NCBI GenBank assembly: GCA_041562215.1
Contig: JBFEYJ010000127.1
Span: 1 to 8,237, forward strand
Direction: 5' to 3'
Length of the DNA: 8,237 bases
Origin: JBFEYJ01 sp041562215
GTDB taxonomy: Bacteria; Pseudomonadota; Gammaproteobacteria; Thiohalomonadales; Thiohalomonadaceae
Shown: positions 1 to 6,131 of the stretch, piece by piece
How positions within the stretch are numbered: the first letter of the stretch is position 1
Layout: each line of letters begins with the position of its first letter
Translations under genes and position numbers: made by a program
Notes under the pieces: model-generated
What the model saw: the letters and a program-made list of their open reading frames with translations, nothing else
What the model was told of the DNA's origin: nothing
The model's database searches: none

Positions 1-2552
1 TCGCGCTTCATCTCGGGACGGTGACGCAGCATTTCGCCGGTCACCTCGTACTCCTGCTCCATGATCGGGGCCGGACCTTTCTCTTTGGCCAGCTCCAGCG
101 CGGTACGCCAGCCGACCAGGGCCAGTTCGCGGGTGACCCGCTCGGTGAACTCAAGGGATTCCTTGTCACCGTATTGCATGCGCATCATGGTGAGTGTGGA
201 GCCGAGACCGAGGTAGCCCATGCCGTGGCGGCGCTTGTTTTTGATCTCTTCCTGCTGCTGCGGCAGCGGCAGGCCGTTGATCTCGACCACGTTGTCGAGC
301 ATGCGGGTGAAGATCCCAACCGCCTTGTGGAAGGCATCCCAGTCGAAGCGGGCCTTGTCAGTGAACGGGTCGAGCACGAACTTGGTGAGGTTGACCGAGC
401 CGAGCAGACAGGCGCCGTATTCGGGCAGGCCCTGCTCGCCGCAGTTGTGGGCGTGCAGGCCGTTGGCGTCGAAGGTGTTGATGCCCGGCACCTGGACGTC
501 GTATACCTCCTCGACACCGGCCGGAACGAGCGCTTCGACGCGGGCGGTAAAGCGTTCGCGGTTCAGGGCGCGCTTGTAGTCGGCCATGTTGCGGGCCAGG
601 CGGGCGGCCTTGTCGCTGTCGGCAAAGCCGACCAGCTCGGCAAAGCGGGCGATGTTCTCGCCACTGATCACCAGCTCGTGCTGAGGCTGGATGGCGTATT
701 CGGCGTGGCCGCCCTTGCCGTCGGGCAACAGGGAGGTGCCGGCCTTGCGGCGATCGCGGTAGAGGGTGGAGGCGATGCCGAGGCGCAGCAGCATGCGTTG
801 CGCCGCTTCGAGGGTTGGCGCATCGGACTGCGCCAGGCGCACGGAGATCCCTTTGTTCTGGCTACCCTGCACCGAGCCGTCGGCGTCGAACAGGCCGCGC
901 AGGAATCCCTGATAAAAGTCGCTGGATTCAGCCTCGATGGCCGGGGTGATAGCCTTGCCACCGGGCCGCATGCCAAGCTCAAAGGCGAGATCGCGGACGG
1001 CGGCGGTGGAGAGGCGCAACTCGTTGCGCCCGTTCACCTCGTACCAACCGGCGAAATCGGCGCGGTGGGGCAACTGGTGAGCGGCATGCAGCGCCTCGGC
1101 CATTACCGCCTCGACCCCGGCGCCGAGCACGGCATCGGCACCGTTAACCACGGCGGCGGGACGCCATACCGACAGCACGGCGGCATCCTGCATTAAGGTG
1201 CCGTCGCCCAGCAGTAGGCCCATCAGATAGCCTTCGTTGCGGCCATGGGCGCCGGTCCATTGGGCGTTCGCGCGGTGATCGTTGAGCTGCACGCGGTCAC
1301 CGGCGCGCAATTGACCGGCCTCGCACCACTCGGTTTCGGTGGTGTAGCGGGTGAATTTGGTCACGCGGCGCACACGGTGATCGGTGGTCAGCTTGAGGCT
1401 GTAACCCTCGGCGGTGCGCAGCTCGACCACCGCCTTGGTGGCGGTGCGGAAGAAACCTTCAGCGCCGGAAGCGTGGTCTTCGCCATTGATACGGGCAAGA
1501 AAGGGCTGTCCGATCAGATCGCTAACCTGACGCGGACCGGCGGCGGTCTGCACCCAGGTGTCGGCGGTGACGCAGGGGTTGGTGGCGCGGATGTTTTCGC
1601 AGAACCAGTTGTTGTTCATCTCATTATATTGATCGATGAGGATGAAGCCGGGCTCGGCGAAGTCGTAGGTGGAGGCCATGATCATGTCCCACAGGCGACG
1701 CGCTTTGATGGTTTTGTAGATCTTGCAGGCAACCAGGCCTTCGTCGTTGGTGATGTAGGCGTCTTTTATCGGCCACTCGCGCCAGATGACCTGGGAGGCG
1801 TCTTCGATGTCGATGCCGTCGAGCTCCAGTTCCTTGACGCCGATGGGGAAGGCCAGCTGCCAGTCGGCATTGGCGATCACCGCTTCCATGAACTCTCGGG
1901 TGATGAGCAGCGAGAGGTTGAACTGACGCAGGCGCCCGTCTTCGCGCTTGGCCTTGATGAAGTCCATCACGTCCGGGTGGCCGACATCGAAGGTGGCCAT
2001 CTGCGCACCACGGCGGCCGCCGGCGGAGGAGACGGTGAAACACATCTTGTCGAAGATATCCATGAAGGAGAGCGGGCCGGTGGTGTAGGCGCCGGCGCCG
2101 GCGACAAAAGCGCCCTTGGGACGCAGGGTGGAGAACTCGTAGCCGATACCGCAGCCGGCCTTGAGGGTCAGGCCTGCCTCGTGTACTTTGCCCAGGATGT
2201 CGTCCATGGAGTCGCGCACGGTACCGGAGACGGTACAGTTAATGGTGGAGGTGGCGGGCTTATAGGCCCAGGCACCGGCGTTGGAGGTGATGCGGCCGGC
2301 GGGGATCGCCCCGTGGCGCAGCGCCCACAGGAACTTAGCGTGCCACTCTTCGCGTTTGTCGTCGGTCTCTTCGACTTCGGCCAGGGCGCGGGCGACGCGC
2401 TCGTAGGTTCCGTCGATGGTGTTATCGATAACCTCGCCACTCTTGGTGGTCAGGCGATATTTTTTCTCCCAGATGTCCAGTGACGCGGGCTGGAAGGGAA
2501 TGTCGGTCACGGTGTTGGAAACAGCTTTAAGATGGGCGCTGCTCTTGCTCAC
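1..2552 (-). CDS. nrdJ: Class II (B12-dependent) ribonucleotide reductase, intein-containing, 3' end cut by window
   Basis: The enzyme reduces ribonucleotides to deoxyribonucleotides in the cytoplasm, using adenosylcobalamin to make the thiyl radical. The minus-strand frame is open from a GTG at 2552-2550 to the window edge (850 codons, C-terminus missing). The start is fixed by an in-frame TAA at 2570-2568, with no ATG after it, and by a GAGGGA Shine-Dalgarno. Extein residues 1-326 include NCTVSG (Cys106, first redox cysteine). After the intein comes CGEQGLPEYGAC, giving Cys327 (radical) and Cys338 in spliced numbering. The spacing of 11 between these cysteines matches class II enzymes (408/419 in Lactobacillus, 322/333 in Thermotoga, from memory) and not class I (23 in E. 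coli NrdA). No small-subunit gene is seen here, as expected for class II. Upstream lie a sigma70 promoter and NrdR boxes. Confidence 0.93.
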   Translation of the reverse strand, partial: MSKSSAHLKAVSNTVTDIPFQPASLDIWEKKYRLTTKSGEVIDNTIDGTYERVARALAEVEETDDKREEWHAKFLWALRHGAIPAGRITSNAGAWAYKPATSTINCTVSGTVRDSMDDILGKVHEAGLTLKAGCGIGYEFSTLRPKGAFVAGAGAYTTGPLSFMDIFDKMCFTVSSAGGRRGAQMATFDVGHPDVMDFIKAKREDGRLRQFNLSLLITREFMEAVIANADWQLAFPIGVKELELDGIDIEDASQVIWREWPIKDAYITNDEGLVACKIYKTIKARRLWDMIMASTYDFAEPGFILIDQYNEMNNNWFCENIRATNPCVTADTWVQTAAGPRQVSDLIGQPFLARINGEDHASGAEGFFRTATKAVVELRTAEGYSLKLTTDHRVRRVTKFTRYTTETEWCEAGQLRAGDRVQLNDHRANAQWTGAHGRNEGYLMGLLLGDGTLMQDAAVLSVWRPAAVVNGADAVLGAGVEAVMAEALHAAHQLPHRADFAGWYEVNGRNELRLSTAAVRDLAFELGMRPGGKAITPAIEAESSDFYQGFLRGLFDADGSVQGSQNKGISVRLAQSDAPTLEAAQRMLLRLGIASTLYRDRRKAGTSLLPDGKGGHAEYAIQPQHELVISGENIARFAELVGFADSDKAARLARNMADYKRALNRERFTARVEALVPAGVEEVYDVQVPGINTFDANGLHAHNCGEQGLPEYGACLLGSVNLTKFVLDPFTDKARFDWDAFHKAVGIFTRMLDNVVEINGLPLPQQQEEIKNKRRHGMGYLGLGSTLTMMRMQYGDKESLEFTERVTRELALVGWRTALELAKEKGPAPIMEQEYEVTGEMLRHRPEMKR
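444..1574 (-). mobile_element. Intein with LAGLIDADG homing endonuclease, inserted in NrdJ
   Basis: This in-frame 377-residue insertion has all standard intein blocks, numbered from intein Cys1. Block A begins CVTADTWVQT. Block B is LTTDHRV, with TxxH ending at His66. The first LAGLIDADG-type motif is YLMGLLLGDG (Asp124) and the second is GFLRGLFDADG (Asp232). Block F is VYDVQVPGINTFDANG and block G is LHAHN, with penultimate His376 and Asn377. The +1 extein residue is Cys. All splicing residues and both endonuclease acids are present, so it looks able to splice and perhaps to home. It sits between Pro and Cys of the NPCGE loop, so the +1 nucleophile is also the enzyme's radical cysteine. Base use resembles the host gene, which suggests long residence. 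Exact boundaries follow from the Cys and Asn-Cys rules. Confidence 0.95.
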
Positions 2553-2644
2553 GCAGTATCTCCCTCGTTATTGGTCGTGGAATGCCGGATTGATCATTGA
2601 ATGCCCGCGGCTTATCTGCGGCGCGGATTAATTATTGATTAGCA

Positions 2645-2660
2645 ACACTACATGTTGTGT
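2645..2660. promoter_or_regulatory. NrdR box 1
   Basis: The sequence acactacatgttgtgt fits the known NrdR box pattern acaCwAtATaTwGtgt at about 14 of 16 positions. NrdR is the ATP-cone repressor of ribonucleotide reductase genes. On the minus strand the box starts a few bases downstream of the predicted nrdJ transcription start, a position where a bound repressor would block initiation. It differs from box 2 at one base. Confidence 0.85.
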
Positions 2661-2670
2661 TATGCCGGAT

Positions 2671-2699
2671 AGAGTAGGCACTAAAGCAACAGCTGTCAA
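2671..2699 (-). promoter_or_regulatory. Sigma70 promoter of nrdJ
   Basis: Reading the minus strand, a perfect TTGACA (2699-2694) is followed by a 17-bp spacer and TACTCT (2676-2671). Transcription would start near 2664, giving a leader of about 110 nt before the GTG. NrdR box 1 lies just downstream of the start. Confidence 0.7.
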
Positions 2700-2789
2700 C
2701 TGAAAAGCCGAAACAAAATATCCACCACAACCAATTGAAAATAAAGCAAATAAATTTTAACCCCCTGAAAATTCAGTGACATACAAACG

Positions 2790-2811
2790 ATGAATTTCAT
2801 GTCATTATGAC
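2790..2811. repeat. Two abutting odd-length palindromes, operator-like
   Basis: Two 11-bp inverted repeats with a one-base centre lie end to end: ATGAATTTCAT (2790-2800) and GTCATTATGAC (2801-2811). The second shares two bases with NrdR box 2. Both are in an AT-rich stretch between divergent nrdJ and hsp20. They could be operators for an unidentified regulator, or chance in AT-rich DNA. Confidence 0.4.
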
Positions 2812-2825
2812 ACTATATGTTGTGT
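2810..2825. promoter_or_regulatory. NrdR box 2
   Basis: The sequence acactatatgttgtgt matches the NrdR consensus at about 15 of 16 positions and box 1 at 15 of 16. It lies 165 bp from box 1, further than the usual spacing of about three helical turns. It is 110 bp upstream of the nrdJ -35 element and 200 bp before hsp20. On the minus strand it occupies the stretch just before a CATAAT hexamer, so it could overlap a second nrdJ promoter whose -35 would be weak. Confidence 0.85.
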
Positions 2826-2854
2826 CTCTAATATTCGTTCTTTTTTGCGATACA

Positions 2855-2868
2855 GCTCACATGTGAGC
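2855..2868. repeat. Perfect 14-bp palindrome
   Basis: GCTCACATGTGAGC is its own reverse complement. It lies 29 bp beyond NrdR box 2 and about 70 bp upstream of the candidate hsp20 promoter. The inner TCACA-TGTGA arrangement is the reverse of a CRP half-site pair, so CRP is not supported. The cognate regulator is unknown. Confidence 0.4.
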
Positions 2869-2938
2869 GCTTACAAACTAACCACCAGCCCTTAAAATCG
2901 CGCCGCCACACGGTGATAACCATGTTGTTGCCGTGGCC

Positions 2939-2967
2939 TTGATCCGCACCCCGGGCGCTCCTATATG
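2939..2967 (+). promoter_or_regulatory. Candidate hsp20 promoter (sigma70, possible sigma32 overlap)
   Basis: TTGATC (2939-2944), a 17-bp spacer and TATATG (2962-2967) make a reasonable sigma70 promoter, with a leader of about 50 nt. The same bases read CTTGATC ... CCTATAT, a partial match to the heat-shock sigma32 pattern CTTGAAA ... CCCCATnT. Small heat-shock genes are commonly sigma32 controlled, but the match here is too weak to decide. Confidence 0.4.
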
Positions 2968-3024
2968 TTGAGTATCGGTGCTGCCTGGCAGCGCCTGACA
3001 CAACCGACAAAGGAGGTAAGTTTT

Positions 3025-3447
3025 ATGAGTTTGGTACGCTACGAACCATGGGGCACTCTGGAGCAGATGCGTCGTGAGATGGATCGAATGATGGGCGAGG
3101 AGAACGCCGCCACCGCCAGCGATTGGGTGCCGGCCGTGGATATCAAAGAGGACGCCCAGTCCTTCACCATCACTGCCGACCTGCCGGGGGTGAATGCCGG
3201 GGATATCGAAGTGCATGCGGAGAACGGCATGCTGACCATCCGGGGCGAACGCGACAGCCGGAAGAAGGAAGAGCGGGAGGGGTACAAACGCATCGAGCGC
3301 TCCTTCGGCAGCTTTTTCCGTCGCTTCACCCTGCCCGACACGGCGGATACCGACAAGATCAGCGCCAAAACCGACAACGGTGTGCTGTCGGTGACCATTC
3401 CGAAGCATGAGAAGGTACTGCCGAGGAAGATCACGGTGGAGGGTTAG
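3025..3447 (+). CDS. Small heat-shock protein, Hsp20/alpha-crystallin family
   Basis: This 140-residue cytoplasmic chaperone holds unfolding proteins in a refoldable state as part of large oligomers. The alpha-crystallin domain covers about residues 34-127 and shows DLPGV (52-56), NGMLTIRGER (67-76) and the family hallmark GVLSVTIPK (119-127). The C-terminal tail has I136-x-V138, the I-x-I/V anchor that docks in neighbouring subunits. The short N-terminal arm (about 33 residues) begins MSLVRYEPWGTLEQM, typical of the bacterial class. The ATG at 3025 has a strong AGGAGGT Shine-Dalgarno eight bases upstream; the in-frame ATG at 2965 lacks one. The gene is single, with its own promoter candidate and a strong terminator, and is divergent from nrdJ. 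Confidence 0.93.
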   Translation: MSLVRYEPWGTLEQMRREMDRMMGEENAATASDWVPAVDIKEDAQSFTITADLPGVNAGDIEVHAENGMLTIRGERDSRKKEEREGYKRIERSFGSFFRRFTLPDTADTDKISAKTDNGVLSVTIPKHEKVLPRKITVEG

Positions 3448-3482
3448 TCGGTTCCGGCACGGCCGGTTACGTTTTGAAAGAG

Positions 3483-3504
3483 GCCCCGCGAGAGCGGGGC
3501 TTTT
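3483..3504 (+). terminator. Rho-independent terminator of hsp20
   Basis: A perfect 7-bp GC stem (GCCCCGC / GCGGGGC) with a GAGA loop is followed by TTTT, 35 bp after the hsp20 stop codon. A run of A residues just upstream gives it some activity potential on the other strand. Confidence 0.9.
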
Positions 3505-3543
3505 ATTATGTGTCGCAACAGCGCCACAAAACAAAATCCAATT

Positions 3544-3572
3544 GAACTCTCCCCCACAAACGACGGTCTTTA
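3544..3572 (+). promoter_or_regulatory. Possible sigmaE-like promoter of the DegQ gene
   Basis: GAACTC, 17 bp and TCTTTA resemble the envelope-stress sigmaE pattern GAACTT-N16-TCTGAA known from E. coli degP. The -10 part is only a partial match. A start here would give a leader of about 150 nt that contains the repeat element at 3604-3683. An equally good sigma70 promoter was not seen. Confidence 0.3.
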
Positions 3573-3603
3573 TCACCGTACCCAATGGATACTCTCGAAA
3601 ATA

Positions 3604-3683
3604 GTACTTACTTATGCCAAGCAAGAATGTGGACTGCCTGGATCCCGGCCTTCGCCGGAATGGCGGAAAAAAGGTAAGTAAGT
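3604..3683. repeat. REP/MITE-like element in the degQ leader
   Basis: A 9-bp inverted repeat (acttactta at 3606-3614, taagtaagt at 3675-3683) encloses a core hairpin CCGGC-cttc-GCCGG (3645-3658). On the minus strand the core reads CCATTCCGGCGAAGGCCGGG, a diverged copy of the widespread proteobacterial repeat around ATTCCCGCGAAGGCGGGAAT. The flanking inverted repeat suggests a miniature transposable unit rather than a bare REP. Copies elsewhere in the genome cannot be checked here. Confidence 0.65.
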
Positions 3684-3731
3684 GCCATTTGGTATCGCCC
3701 ACCCACAAATAACAGATTCGAAGGATACCCG

Positions 3732-5078
3732 ATGAGATACCTTGCCGCTGTTTTGCTACTGATCACCCTCCCCCTGCATGCCGCGCTTCCTGCCTTTGAC
3801 AGCCAGGGAGATAACCTGCCGACGCTGGCGCCGATGCTGGAGAAGACGGTGCCGGGCGTGGTCAATGTTTTCACCCGCACGAGAGTGGCGGTGCGTCAGA
3901 GTCCCTTGCTTTCCGACCCGTTCTTTCGCCGCTTTTTCAATGTTCCGGATCAGCCTCGTGAGCGCATGACGCAGAGTCTGGGCTCGGGTGTGGTGGTCGA
4001 TGCAAAGAAGGGTTACATCCTGACCAACCACCATGTCATTGACGGTGCGGACGAGATCTCGGTCAACCTCTCCAGTGGTCATACCCTTCAGGCGCAGCTG
4101 GTCGGCTCCGATCCGGAGACGGATATCGCGGTGCTGCAAGTGAAGGACGGCGATCTGACGGCGCTGCCGATGAGCGATTCGGACAAGACCCGCGTGGGTG
4201 ATTTCGTGGTGGCTATCGGCAACCCCTTCGGCCTGGGTCAGACGGTGACCTCGGGTATTGTCAGTGCTATGGGGCGCTCTGGCCTGGGTATCGAGGGTTA
4301 TGAAGACTTCATCCAGACCGATGCCTCGATCAATCCGGGCAACTCCGGCGGCGCGCTGGTCAACCTGCGCGGGGAACTGGTAGGGGTGAACACCGCCATT
4401 CTCTCCAAGAGTGGCGGCAATGTGGGGATCGGCTTCGCCATCCCCATCAATATGGCGCGCGAAATTATGACCCAGCTTATCGAACACGGTGAGGTGAAGC
4501 GCGGTGTTCTCGGTGCCCAGGCTCAGGACCTTACCCCGGAACTGGCCACCGCGTTCAACATCGACCGCCAGCAGGGCGCAGTGGTCTCCGAGGTGACCAA
4601 GGGCTCACCGGCTGACAAGGCCGGTCTGCAGACCGGTGATGTGATCACCGAACTGAACGGCCGCCCGGTGCAAAATGCCAGTGACGTGCGCAACCGCATC
4701 GGCCTGCTTCGCATTGGTCAGCACGTTGAAATGAAAATCCTGCGTGACGGCAAGCATAAAACCCTCAAAGCGGTGGTCGAGGAGCCTGAACTCATTAGCA
4801 TGTTGGGTGACAAGCTCCACCCGCGCCTGACCGGCGCAGTACTGGCAAACCTTACCGAGGAGACGGTGCGCGGACGGGTACAGGGCGTGGTAGTGGCGGA
4901 GGTTGCTCCCGGCTCACCGGCAATGGCGGCCGGTCTGCGCAAGGGCGATGTGATCACTCAGGCCAACCGCAAGCCGGTAAGCGATCTCGACAGCCTGCGT
5001 GCCGCGGTCAGGGGTAATGATGCGCTGCTAATGAACATCCAGCGACGCGGCGGGGCACTGTTCCTGCTGTTGAAGTAA
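3732..5078 (+). CDS. degQ: Periplasmic serine endoprotease, DegQ/HtrA (Do) family
   Basis: This 448-residue protein degrades, and probably chaperones, misfolded envelope proteins. A signal peptide is visible (MRYLAAVLLLITLPLHA, about 17-18 residues). The trypsin-like domain spans about 30-255 and has the catalytic triad His101 (TNHHVI), Asp131 (ETDIAVL) and Ser205 (GNSGGAL). PDZ1 covers about 258-352 (RGVLGAQ, GSPADKAGLQTGDVI) and PDZ2 about 365-446 (GSPAMAAGLRKGDVITQ). The length and lack of a long glutamine-rich loop fit DegQ or MucD better than DegP. The ATG has an AAGGA Shine-Dalgarno seven bases upstream. The gene is transcribed alone, convergent with the barrel gene. Naming it degQ rather than degP or mucD is a judgement; the family is certain. 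Confidence 0.92.
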   Translation: MRYLAAVLLLITLPLHAALPAFDSQGDNLPTLAPMLEKTVPGVVNVFTRTRVAVRQSPLLSDPFFRRFFNVPDQPRERMTQSLGSGVVVDAKKGYILTNHHVIDGADEISVNLSSGHTLQAQLVGSDPETDIAVLQVKDGDLTALPMSDSDKTRVGDFVVAIGNPFGLGQTVTSGIVSAMGRSGLGIEGYEDFIQTDASINPGNSGGALVNLRGELVGVNTAILSKSGGNVGIGFAIPINMAREIMTQLIEHGEVKRGVLGAQAQDLTPELATAFNIDRQQGAVVSEVTKGSPADKAGLQTGDVITELNGRPVQNASDVRNRIGLLRIGQHVEMKILRDGKHKTLKAVVEEPELISMLGDKLHPRLTGAVLANLTEETVRGRVQGVVVAEVAPGSPAMAAGLRKGDVITQANRKPVSDLDSLRAAVRGNDALLMNIQRRGGALFLLLK

Positions 5079-5101
5079 GCCCCTTCGCCGCCCCTGTCAC
5101 A

Positions 5102-5121
5102 GAATAACCTGAAGGTTATTC
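5102..5121. repeat. Hairpin after degQ
   Basis: GAATAACC-tgaa-GGTTATTC is a perfect 8-bp stem with a 4-base loop, 23 bp after the degQ stop. An outer pair AGCCCC (5077-5082) / GGGGCT (5129-5134) could enclose it. There is no T-run, so it is not a standard intrinsic terminator. It may protect the 3' end of the mRNA or end transcription weakly in both directions. Confidence 0.5.
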
Positions 5122-5147
5122 AGGACCGGGGGCTGGTTCAGGAGACG

Positions 5148-5179
5148 GCTCCCCTGGCGAGCAATTCGCCTGCGGGAGC
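5148..5179. repeat. REP-like stem-loop
   Basis: The outer stem GCTCCC / GGGAGC (5148-5153, 5174-5179) encloses the inner stem GGCGA-gcaat-TCGCC (5156-5170). The flank continues as GCGGGAGCGGCTTCTG, similar to the GGAGCGGCTTC cores of Pseudomonas-type REP repeats. Its place between two convergent gene ends is typical for REP sequences. Family membership is by resemblance only. Confidence 0.5.
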
Positions 5180-5211
5180 GGCTTCTGCACCTACCGTCGA
5201 GCAAGAGGAGT

Positions 5212-5331
5212 ATGATGTTTGCAGAATGGACTCGGCTTCCACTGTTATTTCGAACCATTTCCAGGTTTCAGGGGGGAGACTGGGACACGCTTATGGTTAT
5301 CCCGGCACGAGCTTCCCCTTACCAGTGGTAA
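5212..5331 (+). CDS. Possible small ORF, 39 residues
   Basis: Two consecutive ATG codons (5212 and 5215) follow GAGGAG, a strong Shine-Dalgarno correctly spaced for the second ATG. The frame runs 38-39 residues (MFAEWTRLPLLFRTISRF at the second start) to a TAA at 5329-5331. It overlaps the 3' end of the convergent barrel gene by 13 bp. I recognise no family, and the peptide is short, so this may be chance. Confidence 0.2.
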   Translation: MMFAEWTRLPLLFRTISRFQGGDWDTLMVIPARASPYQW

Positions 5332-5897
5332 CCCAGCAGTACGCCGGCATGCGGACCGCCGCCTTCGACATTTCCCTTATCCAGACTCATCTCCACCTCG
5401 GTATAGCGTAGATCAAAACCAACATTGAAGGCATTGATCGTCCAGAGGATGCCGCCGTTTACCCAAACGCCGATTCCATCGTCCTTGTCAGATAAATCGG
5501 TGACGCCGTCTATTTTCCGTTTGGCATCAAGTTGGGCGTAAGCCAGCCCCCCTCCGAGAAAGGGGCGCATACTGGAAGTCGTCCCCCAGTATTTGCGCAG
5601 GCCAAGGTTAAACTCACAGGTGTCGACCTCCTCATCGACTAAACCTGTTCCTCCCACAAAGCGCTTATCATCGCCATTGGAGAAATGGGTGTCCGCCGCA
5701 ATGCTAAACGGCCACCCCACCTTTTTAAAATCCAGTCTTGCTCCGATCTCGGACTGCTCGTCGGCAACCCACTCATTATCGTCCAGCGCCTTGGCGCCGA
5801 GGTAGGCGTTAAAATTGCCCGTCCACTCGGCGGCACTGACCGTAGCGGGAAGGAACAGGCTTAAGGGCAGAAGCAGAAAAACTAGGGGCTTATTCAT
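5319..5897 (-). CDS. Outer-membrane beta-barrel protein, about eight strands, function unknown
   Basis: This 192-residue precursor starts MNKPLVFLLLPLSLFLPATV, a clear signal peptide with cleavage after Ala22 or Ala23. The mature part has alternating hydrophobic patterns compatible with eight strands: about 25-38, 49-58, 63-73, 93-104, 110-126, 141-154, 157-171 and 181-192. It ends GVLLGYHW, with a terminal aromatic residue as required for barrel assembly. The size fits small barrels of the OmpX/OmpA-barrel type, but I cannot place it in a named family. Two adjacent ATGs follow GGAG; the second (5897-5895) has better spacing. A longer in-frame start at 5957 lacks a Shine-Dalgarno and would bury the signal peptide. 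It converges with degQ, whose product polices such proteins, but a functional link is not shown. Confidence 0.8.
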   Translation of the reverse strand: MNKPLVFLLLPLSLFLPATVSAAEWTGNFNAYLGAKALDDNEWVADEQSEIGARLDFKKVGWPFSIAADTHFSNGDDKRFVGGTGLVDEEVDTCEFNLGLRKYWGTTSSMRPFLGGGLAYAQLDAKRKIDGVTDLSDKDDGIGVWVNGGILWTINAFNVGFDLRYTEVEMSLDKGNVEGGGPHAGVLLGYHW

Positions 5898-5998
5898 CAT
5901 AGCTCTCCGTACTTGATGGCCTACAGGCACTGGATAGGATCGGACAGCAGACGTCACCGGTTCCGCAGGGATTTAAGGGAAGCTCCCTTTAATAGCTA

Positions 5999-6091
5999 GA
6001 TGAGCGGGGCGAAAAAGCAAGGGGAAGGGGGAGTGAGGGCGGGCTCCGTGTTGCCAGACTGGCGTCCGAACAGACCACCCCGCCCCTCATC
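5999..6091. repeat. Purine-rich spacer with long-range inverted repeat
   Basis: The 234 bp between the barrel gene and the lipoprotein gene contain no convincing gene. GATGA...GGGGCG (5999-6011) can pair with CGCCCCTCATC (6081-6091) around a two-base bulge. Inside, GGGCGGG (6037-6043) can pair alternatively with CCCGCCC (6079-6085). The left arm is strongly purine-rich (6006-6043). A short hairpin AAGGGA-agc-TCCCTT lies nearby at 5975-5989. It could act as a terminator for the lipoprotein gene or as leader structure for the barrel gene; no T-run is present. Confidence 0.35.
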
Positions 6092-6131
6092 AGTAAGCCA
6101 AAAATTTTCGACTCATGCTTTCAACGTAATA

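Noticed and set aside
21..2483. Long plus-strand open frames (21-1196 and 1245-2483) opposite nrdJ
   Set aside because: They are antisense shadows of a GC-rich coding sequence. The minus strand encodes NrdJ and a full intein with clear motifs, and the plus frames show no recognisable domains or ribosome sites.
2855..2868. CRP binding site
   Set aside because: The TGTGA and TCACA halves are in the wrong order and spacing for CRP.
2878..3708. Long minus-strand open frame across hsp20
   Set aside because: It is antisense to an unmistakable Hsp20 gene and runs through the terminator and a repeat; the translated end is the known chance reading of the REP-like repeat.
3756..4487. Minus-strand open frame inside degQ
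   Set aside because: It is antisense to the protease domain, whose catalytic motifs are intact on the plus strand.
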